Positions 25,561-37,099 of a stretch of DNA of 64,000 nt are shown here, piece after piece (position 1 is the first letter of the stretch; each line of letters begins with the position of its first letter). This DNA is from DATKAS01 sp963733765 (GTDB lineage: Bacteria > Actinomycetota > Acidimicrobiia > Acidimicrobiales > DATKAS01), in contig CAVTEI010000003.1 in NCBI GenBank assembly GCA_963733765.1, forward strand, positions 3,307,419 to 3,371,418, read 5' to 3'. The translations under genes and the position numbers were made by a program. The notes under the pieces are model-generated. The model made no database searches, was not told where the DNA came from, and worked only from the letters and a program-made list of their open reading frames with translations.

Positions 25561-28500
25561 CTACGCCCGGCGAAATGGCCGTGACAACCGCACGAGCAAG
25601 GCAACGCCCCCGAGGGCGACGGCGAGCGCAACGCGCCCAACCCGCGTAAATGCGCCAGCGACGATCGCGCACGCAATGCCCAACAGCGCCGCGAGGAGTG
25701 CCACAACGATCAAATATCCGGTCCGCGATGCCGCCGAACACACCGCGCATCCCGAGGGTGCCTAGCCGAGCGGCGGGTCGCGTCGCGTACCGCATTTTCG
25801 GACCGACCGGAGTCACCGCAGCGTTCCATTCCACCGCGTCTCGGCCAACAGTGAACATCCGCCGACCTAGCGCGGCGACGTATCCGGGCGGCAAGTCCTT
25901 GAGGGTCTCGAGTCCCACAGCCCACCGGGCTGTGCGTTCCACTGCCTCCCGAGGGGAGATCGGCTCCTCGCCGATCTCTTCGGCGATGATGTCCCATTGC
26001 CCGGCGCGCTGTGACGGCGGTCTGAATCGCGGCAACCGAGGGGGCCGCTTCATCGTTCGCGAAAGCGGTTGCGGCCAGCGTCCGCACTTCCGCAGCGATC
26101 GCGTCACGCTTGGGTCGCCACACGGCCGCATCCCGAAACGCCGGCCAGGAAGAGGCAGGGTCCTCGGCGGCCGGGTCGGGAGCGCCGACCACGATCGCGT
26201 GGAGCCTTTCAAGCAGAGCGTCCGCGGCTTCGTGGACGGAACGTGACGCGAGCTCCTGTCTTGCAGCGTCGACCATGGTCTGGGATGTGACCAGCATCTC
26301 CACGAGTGTCGGAACGGCGTCCAGGCGTCCCCACATCCAGTCGTTTCGCCTCCATCGCTCGTTCAGGAATGCTGAGAAGTTCTTGAGCTCGTTTCCCGCC
26401 AGCTTCTGCCTGAGGGGGATGGCGACTGGCTCGGTGAGGACAGCGTTGTCGATCCAGTCCTTCAAGGGAGCATCTCCGAGAAGCGCGCGAAACGAACGTC
26501 CGATCGGAGTGGTGCCGCCCGCTGACATGCGTGAGAACGTCACGGGGCGGCAGCCAGGCAACCCCGCTTCGTGTTCCTCCAGACACGCAACCTCGAGCGC
26601 TGTGAAAACGGAGCGGCCGGGCGGCGGTACCGGTCCTGCGAGCACCGTGTTGAGGCGGGCGCCCGGATCCTCGAGTCCTACGGGGACAACCTCGACCTCG
26701 ATCGATGCGATCGTGGCAGCGACGGCGGAGAGCACATCGTCGGTGACGCGGTCACGGATGTCCCCGCCGCTCGACGAGACGGCGAGCTGTCCGCCGCGGA
26801 GTTCGTCGAGCCGCCTGAGCAACGCGGCGCGGAACTGGGACAAGCCATCCTCTCGACCGCTCTCGACGAACACCACGTCGGGTCGGTTGAGCTGCGTGAC
26901 GAGCGTGTCGGCGAGTGCATTGTCGACCTGGAACAGCAGGTCGAGCTGGTTTACGGCGTCGCGACACCAGACATCGAGGCGAACGACGTCGTGGGGAGCG
27001 CGGGAGGCCGCGAGCGTGACCCACCCCAGCCTTCGATGCGTCTCGAGCACCCGTTGTGCGAACAGAAGCACCCGGTACAGACGCGCCTTGCACTGACCGG
27101 CGAGCTCGGCGTCTGCCTCGCGTGCGGCGCGCCCTTTGACGAACCGCACCCACTCCAGCATGAGATGGCAGGTGCGCACGAGCGCGTTCGCGCCCGCGTG
27201 GAGGGCGCCGTGCCCACTGCCCTCCGTCCAAGCCGAAGGAAGGTTCTCGGTGATTGCAGACCCGAGGTGCGCATCAAGATCCTCGCGGTCGGAGCGGCTC
27301 CAATGAGCGAGGGGGGCCATATAGCTCGCCCCCGCGGGTGGCTCTGGAAACACGTCCTTACCGAGCAGAGCGAGCGGATCGTCGAGCAGGGCACGGACGC
27401 CCTGGGCGTCGGCGTCGCCCCGGCGGCCGCGGTAGTAGGGCCAGAACAGTTCACCGATCTGGAGGAGGTCCACGCGAGACTTCAGCGTGCCGAGGGTCAG
27501 CGTTCGAAGCCGCCCGGCCCGCTCGATGCGTCGGTTGTGAGCTTCCAACATGTCGAGATCGCTGGCAATCGTCTCGGAGGTGACACGGGTTCGGATCGCG
27601 CCTGTGGCCACCGCCGTGGTCGAACGGCGACGTACGAGCGGGGCGTTCCTCGTGGTGGCTCGCTCCTCTTCCTTCTGGCGGGCCGCCTCAAGGCCGATCG
27701 GCGCACCGGGCTGCACATAGACGAGGAACCGACGCGTCAACCGATCGGCCGGCGCCGTCGTGATCGCCGCGAGGGCACGCCCGAGGGGGATGTTGTCCAA
27801 CACACCACCGTCGGTAACGACAAACGCGTCCCGGTCCGCGGACTACGCGCTCACTGGTCCGTACGCCTCGGTGAAGATGTCGCGCATGTCGACACGGTGT
27901 CCGCTCGACGGCGAGCGGCCCTCGTCCGAGAACGAGCGGGGACGACTTGACCAGACCGCGGCCGGCTCGAACGCGAACGGAAACGACGAAGTGGCTCGGC
28001 CTGCGAGAGCGAGACGGGAGAGCGTGTTCCGCTTTCCAGTCTCGTCCGCCGCGAAGTCACTCAGCCAAGGCGACACACCCGTGTTCAAGAAGTGGAAACC
28101 CGCGACGAATCGGTCGCTGAACAAAGGCTCATTCGGCTCACCCGGTAAGTCCCGTCGCACCGGCTCGACGAGCGTCGCCGTGAGGAACAGATCCATCCGG
28201 GGACGCACGTCCCGCGCAGGCTCAGTGCCTTCCTGGGCCGCCTCGCCTGCGAGGCGCTCCAGCTCTCCGTCCAGATGCATGAGCATGTAGTCGTCCCCGA
28301 GCAGCAACGAGGGCGTGTCTGCGTCCGGCGGTGGCACCATGGCGTCGATCTGCCCGACCTTGCTCCAGATATCCCGCAGCTTCCGAACCGGGAAGCCGTA
28401 GATCTGCGCTGCCGCATAGATGACCGCGTTAAGTCCACCCGCGCTCGCACCCGCGAGAATGTCGACCGCGACCGCGTCGTGGCCCGTCAAGTCGAGCAGA

Positions 28501-28778
28501 AGCTTCCAGAACGGTGGCACGGCGTCTTGTTCGGACCCGACCGACGTCCTCAGCTCGTCAACCTCCGCGCACGCGCCGCCGATCCATACCGAGAGACTGA
28601 CACCACCGCGCATGCCGAGTGCGAGCCTCAGCTCCCGCTTGGTGCTCACCTCACCAGTCTCCGCTGCGACGTCGGCGACTGCGCTCGTCCAAGAGTCGAC
28701 CACCGCCTGGCTGCCCTCCCGACTCGTCGGACGGTCGCGCGACGAGAATGGGCCGGTGGGGTGGGCGCTGCTCGACAC
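25561..28778 (-). pseudogene. Patatin-like phospholipase with C-terminal membrane segment, frameshifted
   Basis: The N-terminal part carries the oxyanion loop LALGMRGGVSLSVWIGGACA and the nucleophile elbow DILAGASAGGLNAVIYAAAQ (GxSxG). The frame breaks near 27850; the catalytic DGG motif (VVTDGGVLDNIPLGRALAAI) lies in the next one, which runs through a long DUF3376-like region. Two more breaks near 26010 and 25740 lead to SPREAVERTARWAVGLETLK and a final hydrophobic segment VVALLAALLGIACAIVAGAF. Restored length is about 1070 residues, usual for this actinobacterial type. It would hydrolyse lipids at the membrane. An internal GTG before the conserved ELRLALGM may be the real start. Confidence 0.72.
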
Positions 28779-29412
28779 GCTTGACGAGGCGGAGCGACGC
28801 GAGGTCCTTTCCGCCTGTCGGAGGGCGGAAGTTCGCCCGGGGCGAAGTTGTGTTTCACGAAGGCGAACCCGGCGACAACCTCCACCTCGTCACCAAGGGA
28901 CACGTCGCCTGAGAACCAGTACTCGAGCGGGCGATCCAGGCATTAACCGCGTGCTCGGGGCCGGCGACTTCTTCGGGGAGCTCGCGGTGATTGTGCCGGC
29001 GCCGGGCAATGCCACGATCGAGTGCCTGGACGCGACCGAAACGCTCGGGCTCCACCGCAATGCCTTCGAGGCTCTTCGCGCCAAAGACCCAGGCGTGGAC
29101 GTGGTCTTGATACACGCCCTCATCGCCGAAGTGCGACGCCTGTCCGACGCACCTCTCTCAGGCGCTGTACCTGCCGGCGGAGTCGCGCGTCTGGAAACGT
29201 GTGGCCGATCTCACGGGCTGTACGAGACCACTAGCGAAGGACTTCGACACGATTCCCCTCGACCCAAGATAATTCCGCGGACATGGCCGGCACCACTCGC
29301 CCGACTGCAAACCAGGTCCTTCGTTCCGGCGAGGCGAAGGGGGTGCTCCGCATCAGTCGAGGTCGTATCGAGATCCTCGACGTCGCGGCGCTCTACGAAA
29401 CTCGCTCGCTGA
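28756..29412 (+). pseudogene. Crp/Fnr-family regulator, multiple frameshifts
   Basis: Fragments in three frames make a Crp-like protein: VGWALLDTLDEAERREVLSA, KFARGEVVFHEGEPGDNLHL, VTKGHVA, then NRVLGAGDFFGELAVI (cyclic-nucleotide-binding fold), LYLPAESRVWKRVADLTG, and the helix-turn-helix DMAGTTRPTANQVLRSGEAK with GRIEILDVAAL. Breaks occur near 28828 (extra base), 28905 (missing base) and at least twice between 29140 and 29280. It is divergent from the patatin gene with start regions nearly abutting. It is probably non-functional as it stands. The C-terminal end is unclear because the last frame runs on into the leader repeat at 29421. Confidence 0.68.
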
Positions 29413-29420
29413 GCCGTTCG

Positions 29421-29517
29421 GCGTGCGCAACGCGGTGTGTCTGTCGGCTAGCTGACAGACCCGCGTCACCAAGTCGGCGCAAAGTCGAGCCACACCGACT
29501 GGGAGGGCTCGACGATG
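29421..29517 (+). repeat. Dispersed leader repeat, copy 1, with two hairpins
   Basis: Upstream part (GTGTGTCTGTCGGCTAGCTG) matches copies at 36972-37047 (+) and 40541-40614 (-); downstream part (GAGCCACACCGACTGGGAGG) matches 40811-40860 (+). A hairpin GTCTGTC/GACAGAC lies at 29439-29460. A second, TCGAGCC/GGCTCGA (29485-29491, 29506-29512), holds the GGGAGG ribosome-binding site in its loop and 3' arm directly before ATG 29515. Confidence 0.6.
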
Positions 29518-29805
29518 TCCGGACGTCAAGAACCAACCAGATCGCCCGTCGACTTGTGGGCGATGCTGGGCGAACACCCGAGTCAGCGCCACAACGAGAT
29601 GCTCGCTGAGCGTCTTCACCTCCTTCACGCGATGCCGGACAGGCGTAGGCATCGGATTCGCAGGCTCATGATCGCCGTGTGGTTCCGACCGGCTGTGCGC
29701 GATCGGCTACCGGCGGTGCCGCGAGGCTCCTTGGGCGGCCACTTGGGGTCTGCGCCGGCGCACGACGCGAGCGGCGAGTCAGCGCCGGGGATCGTTCCGC
29801 TCTAG
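29515..29805 (+). CDS. Small hypothetical protein behind leader repeat
   Basis: A 96-residue frame, MSGRQEPTRSPVDLWAMLGE, then RHNEMLAERLHLLHAMPDRR and a basic Arg-rich middle RRRHRIRRLMIAVWFRPAVR. I do not recognise it. It has a good ribosome-binding site (GGGAGG, 8 bases before ATG) located within a hairpin, and the first ten codons share nucleotide similarity with the frame behind the repeat copy at 40811-40860. That supports translation, but the protein could be a remnant. It may be soluble and nucleic-acid binding given its charge; this is speculation. Confidence 0.4.
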   Translation: MSGRQEPTRSPVDLWAMLGEHPSQRHNEMLAERLHLLHAMPDRRRHRIRRLMIAVWFRPAVRDRLPAVPRGSLGGHLGSAPAHDASGESAPGIVPL

Positions 29806-29823
29806 GCCGACGTCCCCGGCGTG

Positions 29824-32597
29824 CTAGTCGACTGGATCGCCGATGGCGAGGAGCGAGTCGCGGCAGATCGTGACAAGGTCTAGCTCCGGCAGCGCGAGCG
29901 CGGCGGTCTCGAGCTTGCGGCGCGACTTGCCGCCAAGCTCCTGCTTGAGCCCGTCGAGCACGCGCTCGTCAGCAGCCGGATCGGACGCGCCGCCGGGCAT
30001 CTCCGGGAGGCCGCGTCGACCCAGGAACGCGAGGGCTGCACCCTCGAGGTCGCCGGCCCGAGCCAGCACGTGGCCGACCTCACGGAAGCTCACGGACATC
30101 TGGGATCGGTTGCCCGAAAGGATCAGCATGTCTATGAGATCGAGCACGGCGGCGCGGCTGCTCGGTTTGGTCGCCAACCCGGCGGCCCAACGCGTGCCAT
30201 TCGATGACCGCTAGGCCGCCGTTCCACCGGCTCCCGATCGTGCGAAGAAGCCTGCATCGACCCGGCCATCGCCTCCCTCGCCGACTCGGGTTCGAGTCGG
30301 GCCAACGCCCGCCCGAGCGTGTAGAGAGCCCAGCTCGTGCAGTAAGGGTTGGCCAAGGTGACGAGACAGTGCCGCAGGCGCCTGGTTGGCGCGTGTGCCC
30401 TGGCCTGCTCATCTCGCCCGAACATCGACAAGCTGATGGTCTGGAACCCGAGGCCGTTGACCTGCCAGAAGGGGTCGCTGTGCCGCTTCAACTCGTCAAC
30501 AGCGCTGAAAGTGCCTGCTCACGTCGGCGGTCCGACCGGCGTACGCGAAGGCGTTCACGAGCGCCGTGCGCGCCCAGATCGTCGAGGGCTCCCCTGGCGG
30601 ACGGCCCGCTCGCCGAGCGCCACCGCCGGGTACGTGTCAACGGAGAACCACGAGGGCAGGGGCGGCCGCACCCCACACCTCGGCGTGTAGGGCCGCTCCT
30701 TCGCTCGTGCGCTCAGCTACGCGAAGCTGCCCAGGTGAACACGTCAACGTGCAGGTCGAACAACGCGAACCGGAACAGGCTGACAAGGAGGCGCGCCGCA
30801 TTGCCGTCGGCGCGGTTCTCCAGGAGCCACTCCATGGCTCTGCGATGGTCTGGCATGTCGGATCGGAGGACGCCGACAGCGGTCGTCGCGTCGGCGGCCT
30901 TGATCTTTGGCCCCCAATGCTCGGCACACTCGAGCATCAGAGCGGCGTGCGCTCGCCGCGCCGCGAGCGCTTCGTGGTCGTCGGCGTGGGCGCGGGCGAA
31001 CTCCCGAGTCGTCTCGAGCAAGCGCAGACGGCCGGGATCAAGGCCATCGCGAACGACCATCGACGATCGCACCAGCTCGTCGAGTGGGAGCGAGTGAGGA
31101 TCGGCGCGGTCGGCCTCGCGGCCGAGGACCCCGGCCATCTCCTGGTGTGAAGCCTCCGGCGAAGACAGCCAGCCTCCGCAGGAGCACGGCCGCTCCTTCG
31201 GACAGGTGCAGGTAGCTCAACTCGAGCGACTCGGCGAGCCGAGCGGCGTCGGCGTGCTCCAGCAGGTGCGAGACGAAGTCGTCGAGCGCGAAGCGGCGAG
31301 CTGTTCCACCGTCTCGACGTCGATTCGCGCCTGCGCGGCAAGCTCGACAGTGCGAGGGGTAGGCCGTCCACCGCTCGGCACAGCTCGGCCACGGCGGCCG
31401 CGGACTCGTTCGTCGAGCGTGAAGTCTGGGGCCACCGCCTGCGCTCGCTCCGTGAACAGGCGGACGGACTCCACCGCGGCGAGCTGTGTAGGCGCGACCA
31501 TGCCCTGCGGCGGGACGCCCAGCGGCGGGATCGCTATGGCGTGCTCGTCGCCAACGCCGAGCATCTCGTGGGAGGTCGTGAGCACGTGGGCGCCGAGCGG
31601 TGGCGCGATCGTTGTCGCGGACGAGCGAGCGGACCTCGTCCAAGCAGCAGGCTCGCAGTGGTCAGAAAGAAGCGAAGTTGGCGAGGCGCAGCAGCTGGAG
31701 CACCGTCTCGCGCGCCCTTTCACCAGCGACGGGCTGGGCGCGCAGTGCCGCCGCCACGGCCTCCGGCACCTGCTCAGGCCGCTCCACCGCGGCGAGGTCC
31801 ACGAAGCGGACACCCTGGCGAAACGGTCGGCGTACCTGGCTGGCGGCGCGGACGGCGAGGCGCGTTCTTGCCAACACCCGCCGGGCCCCACAACGTGACG
31901 AGCCCGCGTGCTCGCGGACGGCGTCCTCCACGTCAGCGACGAGCTGGTCCCGCCCGATGAGTGGCGTCGCCTCGTCAGGAAGCTCGTCGAGCCCCCCGCG
32001 ATTGGTGGGCGTGTACCGACGGGAACACGGCGCGCAGCCCGTCTGCGACGACGCTGTGGAGCACGATCGGCTCCGGGTAGCCGCGGATGTCGTAGCGGCC
32101 GAGCTCGAAGAGCTCGATCTCGTCCGGCAGACGGCCGGCGCAGGCCTGGGCGGTGGCGTCTGACAGCAGAATCTGCCCTCCGTGCCCAGCAGCTTCGAGC
32201 CTCGATGCCAGATTCGGTGGGCGTCCGTACAGCTCGCCCTCGCGCAGGCTGCAGAAGCCCGTAGTGATCCCCACCCGTAGCCGGAGCTCACCCACGTCCG
32301 GGAACATGCGCCCGGTGAAATCGCGGTCGCATTTGGACCGCCGCCGCAACTGCCTGCGACGCGGTCGACGAACAGGGCCAAGACGCCGTCACCGCGGAAC
32401 TTCTGCACGTAGCCGTCGTGCGCGGCCACGGCGGCCGACACGAGCTCGTTGTGAGCGACGATGACCGGCTGCATCCCCTGGTCGTGCTGCTCCCACAGCT
32501 CAGTGCTTCGTTCGAGATCGCTGATCAGCACGGTGTAGATGCCGTCGCCCTGCAGGGCGACGGCGACGGCCGCTCGGCCACGGCTGTCGTCAGCCAC
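29824..32597 (-). pseudogene. Class III nucleotide cyclase fused to AAA-type ATPase, many frameshifts
   Basis: From GTG 32597 the protein opens with a class III cyclase domain: YTVLISDLERSTELWEQHDQ and HDGYVQKFRGDGVLALF supply the two metal-binding Asp; LRLRVGITTGFCSLREGELY, PPNLASRLEAAGHGGQILLS and LGRYDIRGYPEPIVLHSVV follow in another frame. An ATPase/TPR part is spread over several frames (DEATPLIGRDQLVADVEDAV, FVDLAAVERPEQVPEAVAAA, LRLLETTREFARAHADDHEA, REVGHVLARAGDLEGAALAF), ending at 29824 without a LuxR domain. At least eight breaks occur. Intact relatives are large signal-transducing cyclases. The start overlaps the MpaB stop by 8 bp. Confidence 0.68.
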
Positions 32598-33841
32598 GGA
32601 TCTCCTGGAACCCGGCGCTCCACGCTTCGAGACCTGGGATCAGGAACGGGCCTTCCTTGATGAAGTGCACTGTCGCGCGACGCGCCACCTCGTTGGCCAT
32701 CATCCGTGTCGTCATCGCGTCGAGCGGGTTCGGCACGGGCTGTGCGGTGAAGCGGCCGACAGTCGACTGAAACTTCGGTAGCCCGCCGAGGACGCCCATG
32801 ACGGCACCCGGGGCGCCGAGCTGGAGGCGGTCCTGCACCACCGGCGGCGCCAGCTGGCGGATCACGGCGAGCGGCCACGATCGGAATCTCGGCGGCATCG
32901 CTGCGTCGAGCTCGTCGAGCAGCACCCGCACGAGCTGTCGCCCTGCGCTGCCGCTCTGCCATTTGTCCTCCGGTATGGCGCCCGGCTGCCTGGACACCCA
33001 TTCCCGCACTCTTGATCTCCTCGAGCAGCGACCTTGTCTCGGCGACGCTCGGCGGCCGCAGGCCGACCCAGGTGGGATTCATTCTCCACGGTCCACTGCG
33101 CCGCAGTCGCCCTTCCAACTCCTTGATCACCGGGCGCGAGCCGATGCCGAGATGGGCGACCAAGGAGGACCCAGAGGTGGAGATAGGCGTCCTGCTCGTC
33201 GGCCGTCCACGCGTCCGAACTTCTCCAACACCTCGAAGACCGTGATCGTGAACGTCAGCAGCGTGCCAAGGAGATCCTCTTGATTCAGGAGGGCCCCCGA
33301 CTCTTTGCGCACCGACTTGGGAGCCGTACGGCGCCGGATCAACTCGTGATACACGCGGAGAGCGGCACACATGCGCCGCGACGGCGGCGGTACCCGCCGA
33401 GAGGGTGGTGTGAAGTAGGGAGGGAGGGGGAACGTCGGGCCTCCAAAGCGCAACGGCACCCGCCGCTGTGTTGGACGGCTGCGTGATCACCATGAGGAAC
33501 TGGCGCCGTACCACGCTATCCGACGCTTGACGTGGCCCTTGAGTGGCCGGCGAACAGAGCACCCCGGCCCGTGCTCGACGCGTAGGTCGGCTGGCGCGCC
33601 GCCAGGAGGAGGGCCGCAGAGATCTCGTTCGCGTAACGAGCGAAGAGCCGCTGGGCGACGAGCAACCGGGCACCGTCGGGCTTTATGGCGGTGCCCTCAG
33701 GCCAACTGCCTGAGCGCCGATCTGTTCGAGGAAACCCACCGTCAACGGATCCGGGTCGGTCGCGACCCGCGAGGACGCTACCTGCTGTGTCCGCGGCGGC
33801 TTCGATATCCTCGAGGTCTTTCGGCGGCAGATCCGACAGCG
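32590..33841 (-). pseudogene. MpaB/Lcp-type (DUF2236) oxygenase, frameshifted
   Basis: Pieces in several frames match the MpaB/latex-clearing-protein family: LLVAQRLFARYANEISAALL, FLMVITQPSNTAAG, NQEDLLGTLLTFTITVFEVL, LGIGSRPVIKELEGRLRRSG, PPSVAETRSLLEEIKSAG, then a clean C-terminal run GRQLVRVLLDELDAAMPPRF to PGLEAWSAGFQEIRG ending at 32590. The family binds heme b and includes oxygenases for rubber and secondary metabolites. The expected proximal His region is in the damaged zone, so I cannot confirm it. The 5' limit is uncertain. It belongs to an overlapping run with ArsA upstream and the cyclase downstream. Confidence 0.6.
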
Positions 33842-35296
33842 TTAGAAGCCGCGAAAGGATCGGCTATTCCGCGGGAGCTCTCTCCAAGAATGCGTGCCCA
33901 GGACTGGGCTCATAGTTTCGCCCTCCGCAAGCTCGCGGTGTTGAACAAGGGAGCTTGCACCTCGTACTTGCTCGGGTCGCCCGCCTTGTGGGGGAGATGC
34001 CCTCGACGATCCGTGCTCGTCCTCGCTGGCGTAGGGCGGCCAGTACAGGGTGTCGTCGTCGTGGCGGGAACGGATAAGCGTGACCGCCCAATTCATGCGA
34101 TCGTCGAAGCGACGCCAGTCCTGCGCGGCCGAACCACGCCCTCCCCCCCGGGTGCGGTCGAAGCTGCGACGAGCTTGGCCACGAATCTGCCGAAGAAGCT
34201 TCCTCTACCTCTTCGTTTTCTTCTTGTCCTCCTGCTCGCCTCCTTGTCGTCGTCGACGGGGTCCCAGATCGGCGTGGCAGGCTGGCCGAAGTGGCTCTTG
34301 CGTCAGCGGGGTTGACGGGCACCCAATCCAAATCGCGGACAGGCCAAGGGTAGAAGGGGTCGGCTCGGGCGTCTTGGCGGGATGTCGCGACCCAATCGAA
34401 GGGTCTCCGTCGGCAGAGCCATGACGAGCACCTGGTCCGTCATGAGCCTGGACCACAAGGTGTCGACCAGGTCCCGGGCTAGCGCAGTGCGAAACGGGAG
34501 TTGGAGCTCCACGATCTGCCTGGGGGTGCCGGTCCAACTTTCGGCGAGGCGAGCGACTCGCCGATCGGCGCGGTCGATCGCCCGCTTGGGCACGTGACCG
34601 ATGACCGTCTCGACGGCGTCGTCGGCCAAGTCTTGCTCGACAGCCGTGAGGACGATGTTCGCCCCCAAGGATCAGGCGCGCCCGTATCCCGACATCCTTC
34701 TGCAGGCGCGCCTGCCAGTACATGTTGAACGCCCGCTCGATCGGGTCCAGGTGACGCTTGTCCTCCACCAACGGAACGGCTTCGCTCGTGTCGCATGGTC
34801 CACGCCTTGATGACATCCCTCGTGTCTTTGCTCAGAGTGAACTCGGTGGTCTCGGGGCAAAGACATCTTCGTGGCGGCGAACTCCATCATCGTGAAGGCG
34901 GCGGTCACGAAGATCAGCCGCTGCCCCCATGCGAGGGCTCGACTGATTTGCTGCCCGCCGGCGGCGCGCTCCTGTAGGAGCAGCGGGGTCAGTCGCCGGC
35001 GGAGACGCGAACGGCAACGCGGTGTCGATCAGCGGGGGACGCTGGAGACCGATGTTGCGTGTGACCGTGACCGTGCCCCACGTGGCGTAGTTGAACCAGT
35101 TGGTCTCGCGTCGCTGTTCCTGCGGCTTCTTTGGGTGGAGCACCTCGTCCAAGAACAGCGCGAGCTTGCTGTACGACAAACACACCATGTGACCGCGGAA
35201 GGTCGGCTTCGCGTGCATCAGCACTTGCTCGACCCAGTCCGGATCAAGGAATTTCTCTTGTTGGGGGACAGGGTCCATGTGGACTTGTCCAACGTG
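33842..35296 (-). pseudogene. Unrecognised conserved protein, frameshifted
   Basis: A coherent protein can be followed through at least five frames: VPQQEKFLDPDWVEQVLMHA, KPTFRGHMVCLSYSKLALFL, RETNWFNYATWGTVTVTRNI, QISRALAWGQRLIFVTAAF, HLDPIERAFNMYWQARLQKD, GTPRQIVELQLPFRTALARD, RPDPFYPWPVRDLDWVPVN and MNWAVTLIRSRHDDDTLYWP. I do not recognise the family and see no metal or nucleotide motif. AAGGAGG lies a few bases before a TTG at about 35296, which I take as the start. It lies between the small ArsA-linked gene and the MpaB gene, on the same strand and tightly spaced. Confidence 0.5.
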
Positions 35297-35315
35297 TCCT
35301 CCTTGGCCGCGACGT

Positions 35316-35612
35316 TCAGTAGGTCAGGTCGATGCGGGTTCTCCTCGGCAGGTCGTCGGCGTCGCCATCACGCTCCGGCCCATCTCGTCCTTCAATAAGG
35401 CGGTCACGCCGCTCGCGGAGAATTTCCTCACCGACCCCGACCAGGCCGCGGGTCGCGGCAAGGACAGCGATGGCGGCATCGAAGAGTCTGGCCGCCTGCT
35501 CGTCGGTGAGGTGGGCGGCGAGAGCGGCGTGGTCGTCGCCCTCTTCCAGATCGGGTCGGTCGCCCATGATGCGCTCGCGCAGGATGTCGCCCAAGGAATC
35601 GTCAGACGGCAC
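35316..35612 (-). CDS. Small acidic protein coupled to ArsA ATPase gene
   Basis: A 98-residue product beginning with GTG 35612, 11 bp inside the end of the ArsA gene: VPSDDSLGDILRERIMGDRP, DHAALAAHLTDEQAARLFDA, AIAVLAATRGLVGVGEEILR, ERRDRLIEGRDGPERDGDAD. It is helical and strongly charged with no recognisable domain. Its conservation cannot be judged by eye, but the overlap and coherent amphipathic helices favour a real gene, perhaps a partner of the ATPase or of the damaged protein downstream. Confidence 0.6.
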   Translation of the reverse strand: MPSDDSLGDILRERIMGDRPDLEEGDDHAALAAHLTDEQAARLFDAAIAVLAATRGLVGVGEEILRERRDRLIEGRDGPERDGDADDLPRRTRIDLTY

Positions 35613-36785
35613 GGGACACCTCATTCCCGAACACGACTTCGAGGTGTCCGTCGACCAGCCCGGCGCGCACGACCTCCTGGTCGCGGAAGCGGTCGGGAAG
35701 ACGCACGTTGCGGCGGTACTCGCCGAGCGTGAGGACCAGCTCGTCGAACGAGCGGTCCACCTGGATGTCTTGGCGGTCGACTCCGCACACCGGCACCCGC
35801 ACGACGGACTCGTCGCCGTTGGTCGTGATCTCCAGCGCCGGCCGGCTCGACAAGGTCCCGAGCGGATCGAGTGCGCAATACAGCTCATCCCCCACACATT
35901 GGAGTGCCTCGACGCCGATCGGCTCGAGCAGACGGTGCTGCACCTGCAGAAGCGGTAGAGGCGAGAAGGTCTCGCGGATGACGCCCAGCTGGTGCTCCTG
36001 GCTAAGCACCCACGGCTCAAGTGACGGAACGCCCAATGCCGGTCCGGCACGCGGTTCACGAGGATGGCGTCCACGGCATAGCCGTACAAAGCGAGGTAGG
36101 CGAGTGTGCGCTGTGCCTCCGCGACCACGACGCGTTCGGGCGTGACGACGATGCGCGCCGTCGTGACAGCGCTCGCCAATGTGTCGCGTAGCCGCGAAAG
36201 CTCATCGGTGAGGTCGGTCACGGACGCGATCACGTCCTCGCCGGGAGCTGGCACGGCAAACGTTCGCTCGACGCGTCGACGTGCCCAGCTTCCGAACAGG
36301 CCCTGGTGGCCCACCAGGCGGTCGATGTACCAACGCAGGACGTCGGGCAGCGTCAACAGGCGCAGGCTGTCCGCGCTGGGTGCGCAGTCGACGATCACGG
36401 CATCCCAGCGGCCATCCTCGACGAGCCCGCGGAGCGCAGCGAGCGCGAGCAGGTGGTCCAGTCCGGGGACGACGATGAGCTCGTCGACGTGCAAGCGGTC
36501 GAGGTCGGCCCAGCCGAGGAGCCGCCGGAGGTAGTCCGCGACGATGCCCCAGGAGCGCTCCAGCTCACGTCGGCCGTCGAGGTGTACCCCATCCACATTC
36601 GGCGCCACTGCCACCGGGTCGGGGCCGAGGCGGGTGGCGAGCACATCGCCGAGCGAGTGAGCGGTGTCAGTCGACAACCACGATGCGTGCGCGTGCCATC
36701 CGGCCGCCGCGAATGCAGTGGCCGCCGCCAGGGTGGTTTTACCAACACCACCCTTGCCGGTCACAAGGACAACGCGCACCCCCAC
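35602..36785 (-). CDS. ArsA/GET3-family anion-transport-like ATPase, one frameshift
   Basis: From GTG 36785 the protein begins VRVVLVTGKGGVGKTTLAAA, the deviant Walker A of the ArsA/MinD superfamily (KGGVGKT), followed by WLSTDTAHSLGDVLATRLG (switch I), VIVDCAPSADSLRLLTLPDV (switch II) and TARIVVTPERVVVAEAQRTL. Near 36025 the frame changes to LGVPSLEPWVLSQEHQLGVI and runs through an HSP20-like beta-rich tail (ALEITTNGDESVVRVPVCGV) to 35602, about 390 residues. Actinobacterial ArsA homologues are not arsenite pumps as a rule; roles in membrane-protein handling are suspected. It leads the overlapping run of five minus-strand genes. Confidence 0.82.
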
Positions 36786-36971
36786 AGCGCGCAGCCTAAA
36801 CCCGCTGGACTCCGCGTGCCCAGGGCAGGTCACGAGCCATTCGAGCCGAAAGATCCACGGCGGTCGCTGGCGCCGTTGCTCGTGGACGGACGCCTCGACC
36901 AGCGCTCGTCACCTCGCCGAGCTTGACGGGCCTGGGGCGTCCGCAATCCGACACCCGTCGAAGTCCGGGAC

Positions 36972-37047
36972 TCGGTCACTCGTTCCGTCGCCGGCAACAC
37001 ACTGCGCGTGTCGGCTCGCCGACTGACCCTCGCTCCAAGTCGAGCGC
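36972..37047 (+). repeat. Dispersed leader repeat, copy 2
   Basis: Contains CACTCGTTCCGTCGCCGGC, also found on the minus strand at 40541-40614 with one or two changes, and the perfect hairpin GTCGGC-TC-GCCGAC (37010-37023). It lies about 55-125 bp upstream of the secreted repeat-protein start at 37100. Confidence 0.55.
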
Positions 37048-37099
37048 ATCGTTGGGAGCGGTATGCGTGTGCAGGACCACGCAAGACAAAGGAGCCTCA

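Noticed and set aside
26571..27950. 459-codon plus-strand frame over the patatin gene
   Set aside because: Shadow of the minus-strand patatin-like protein; Arg/Gly/Glu-rich with no conserved motif.
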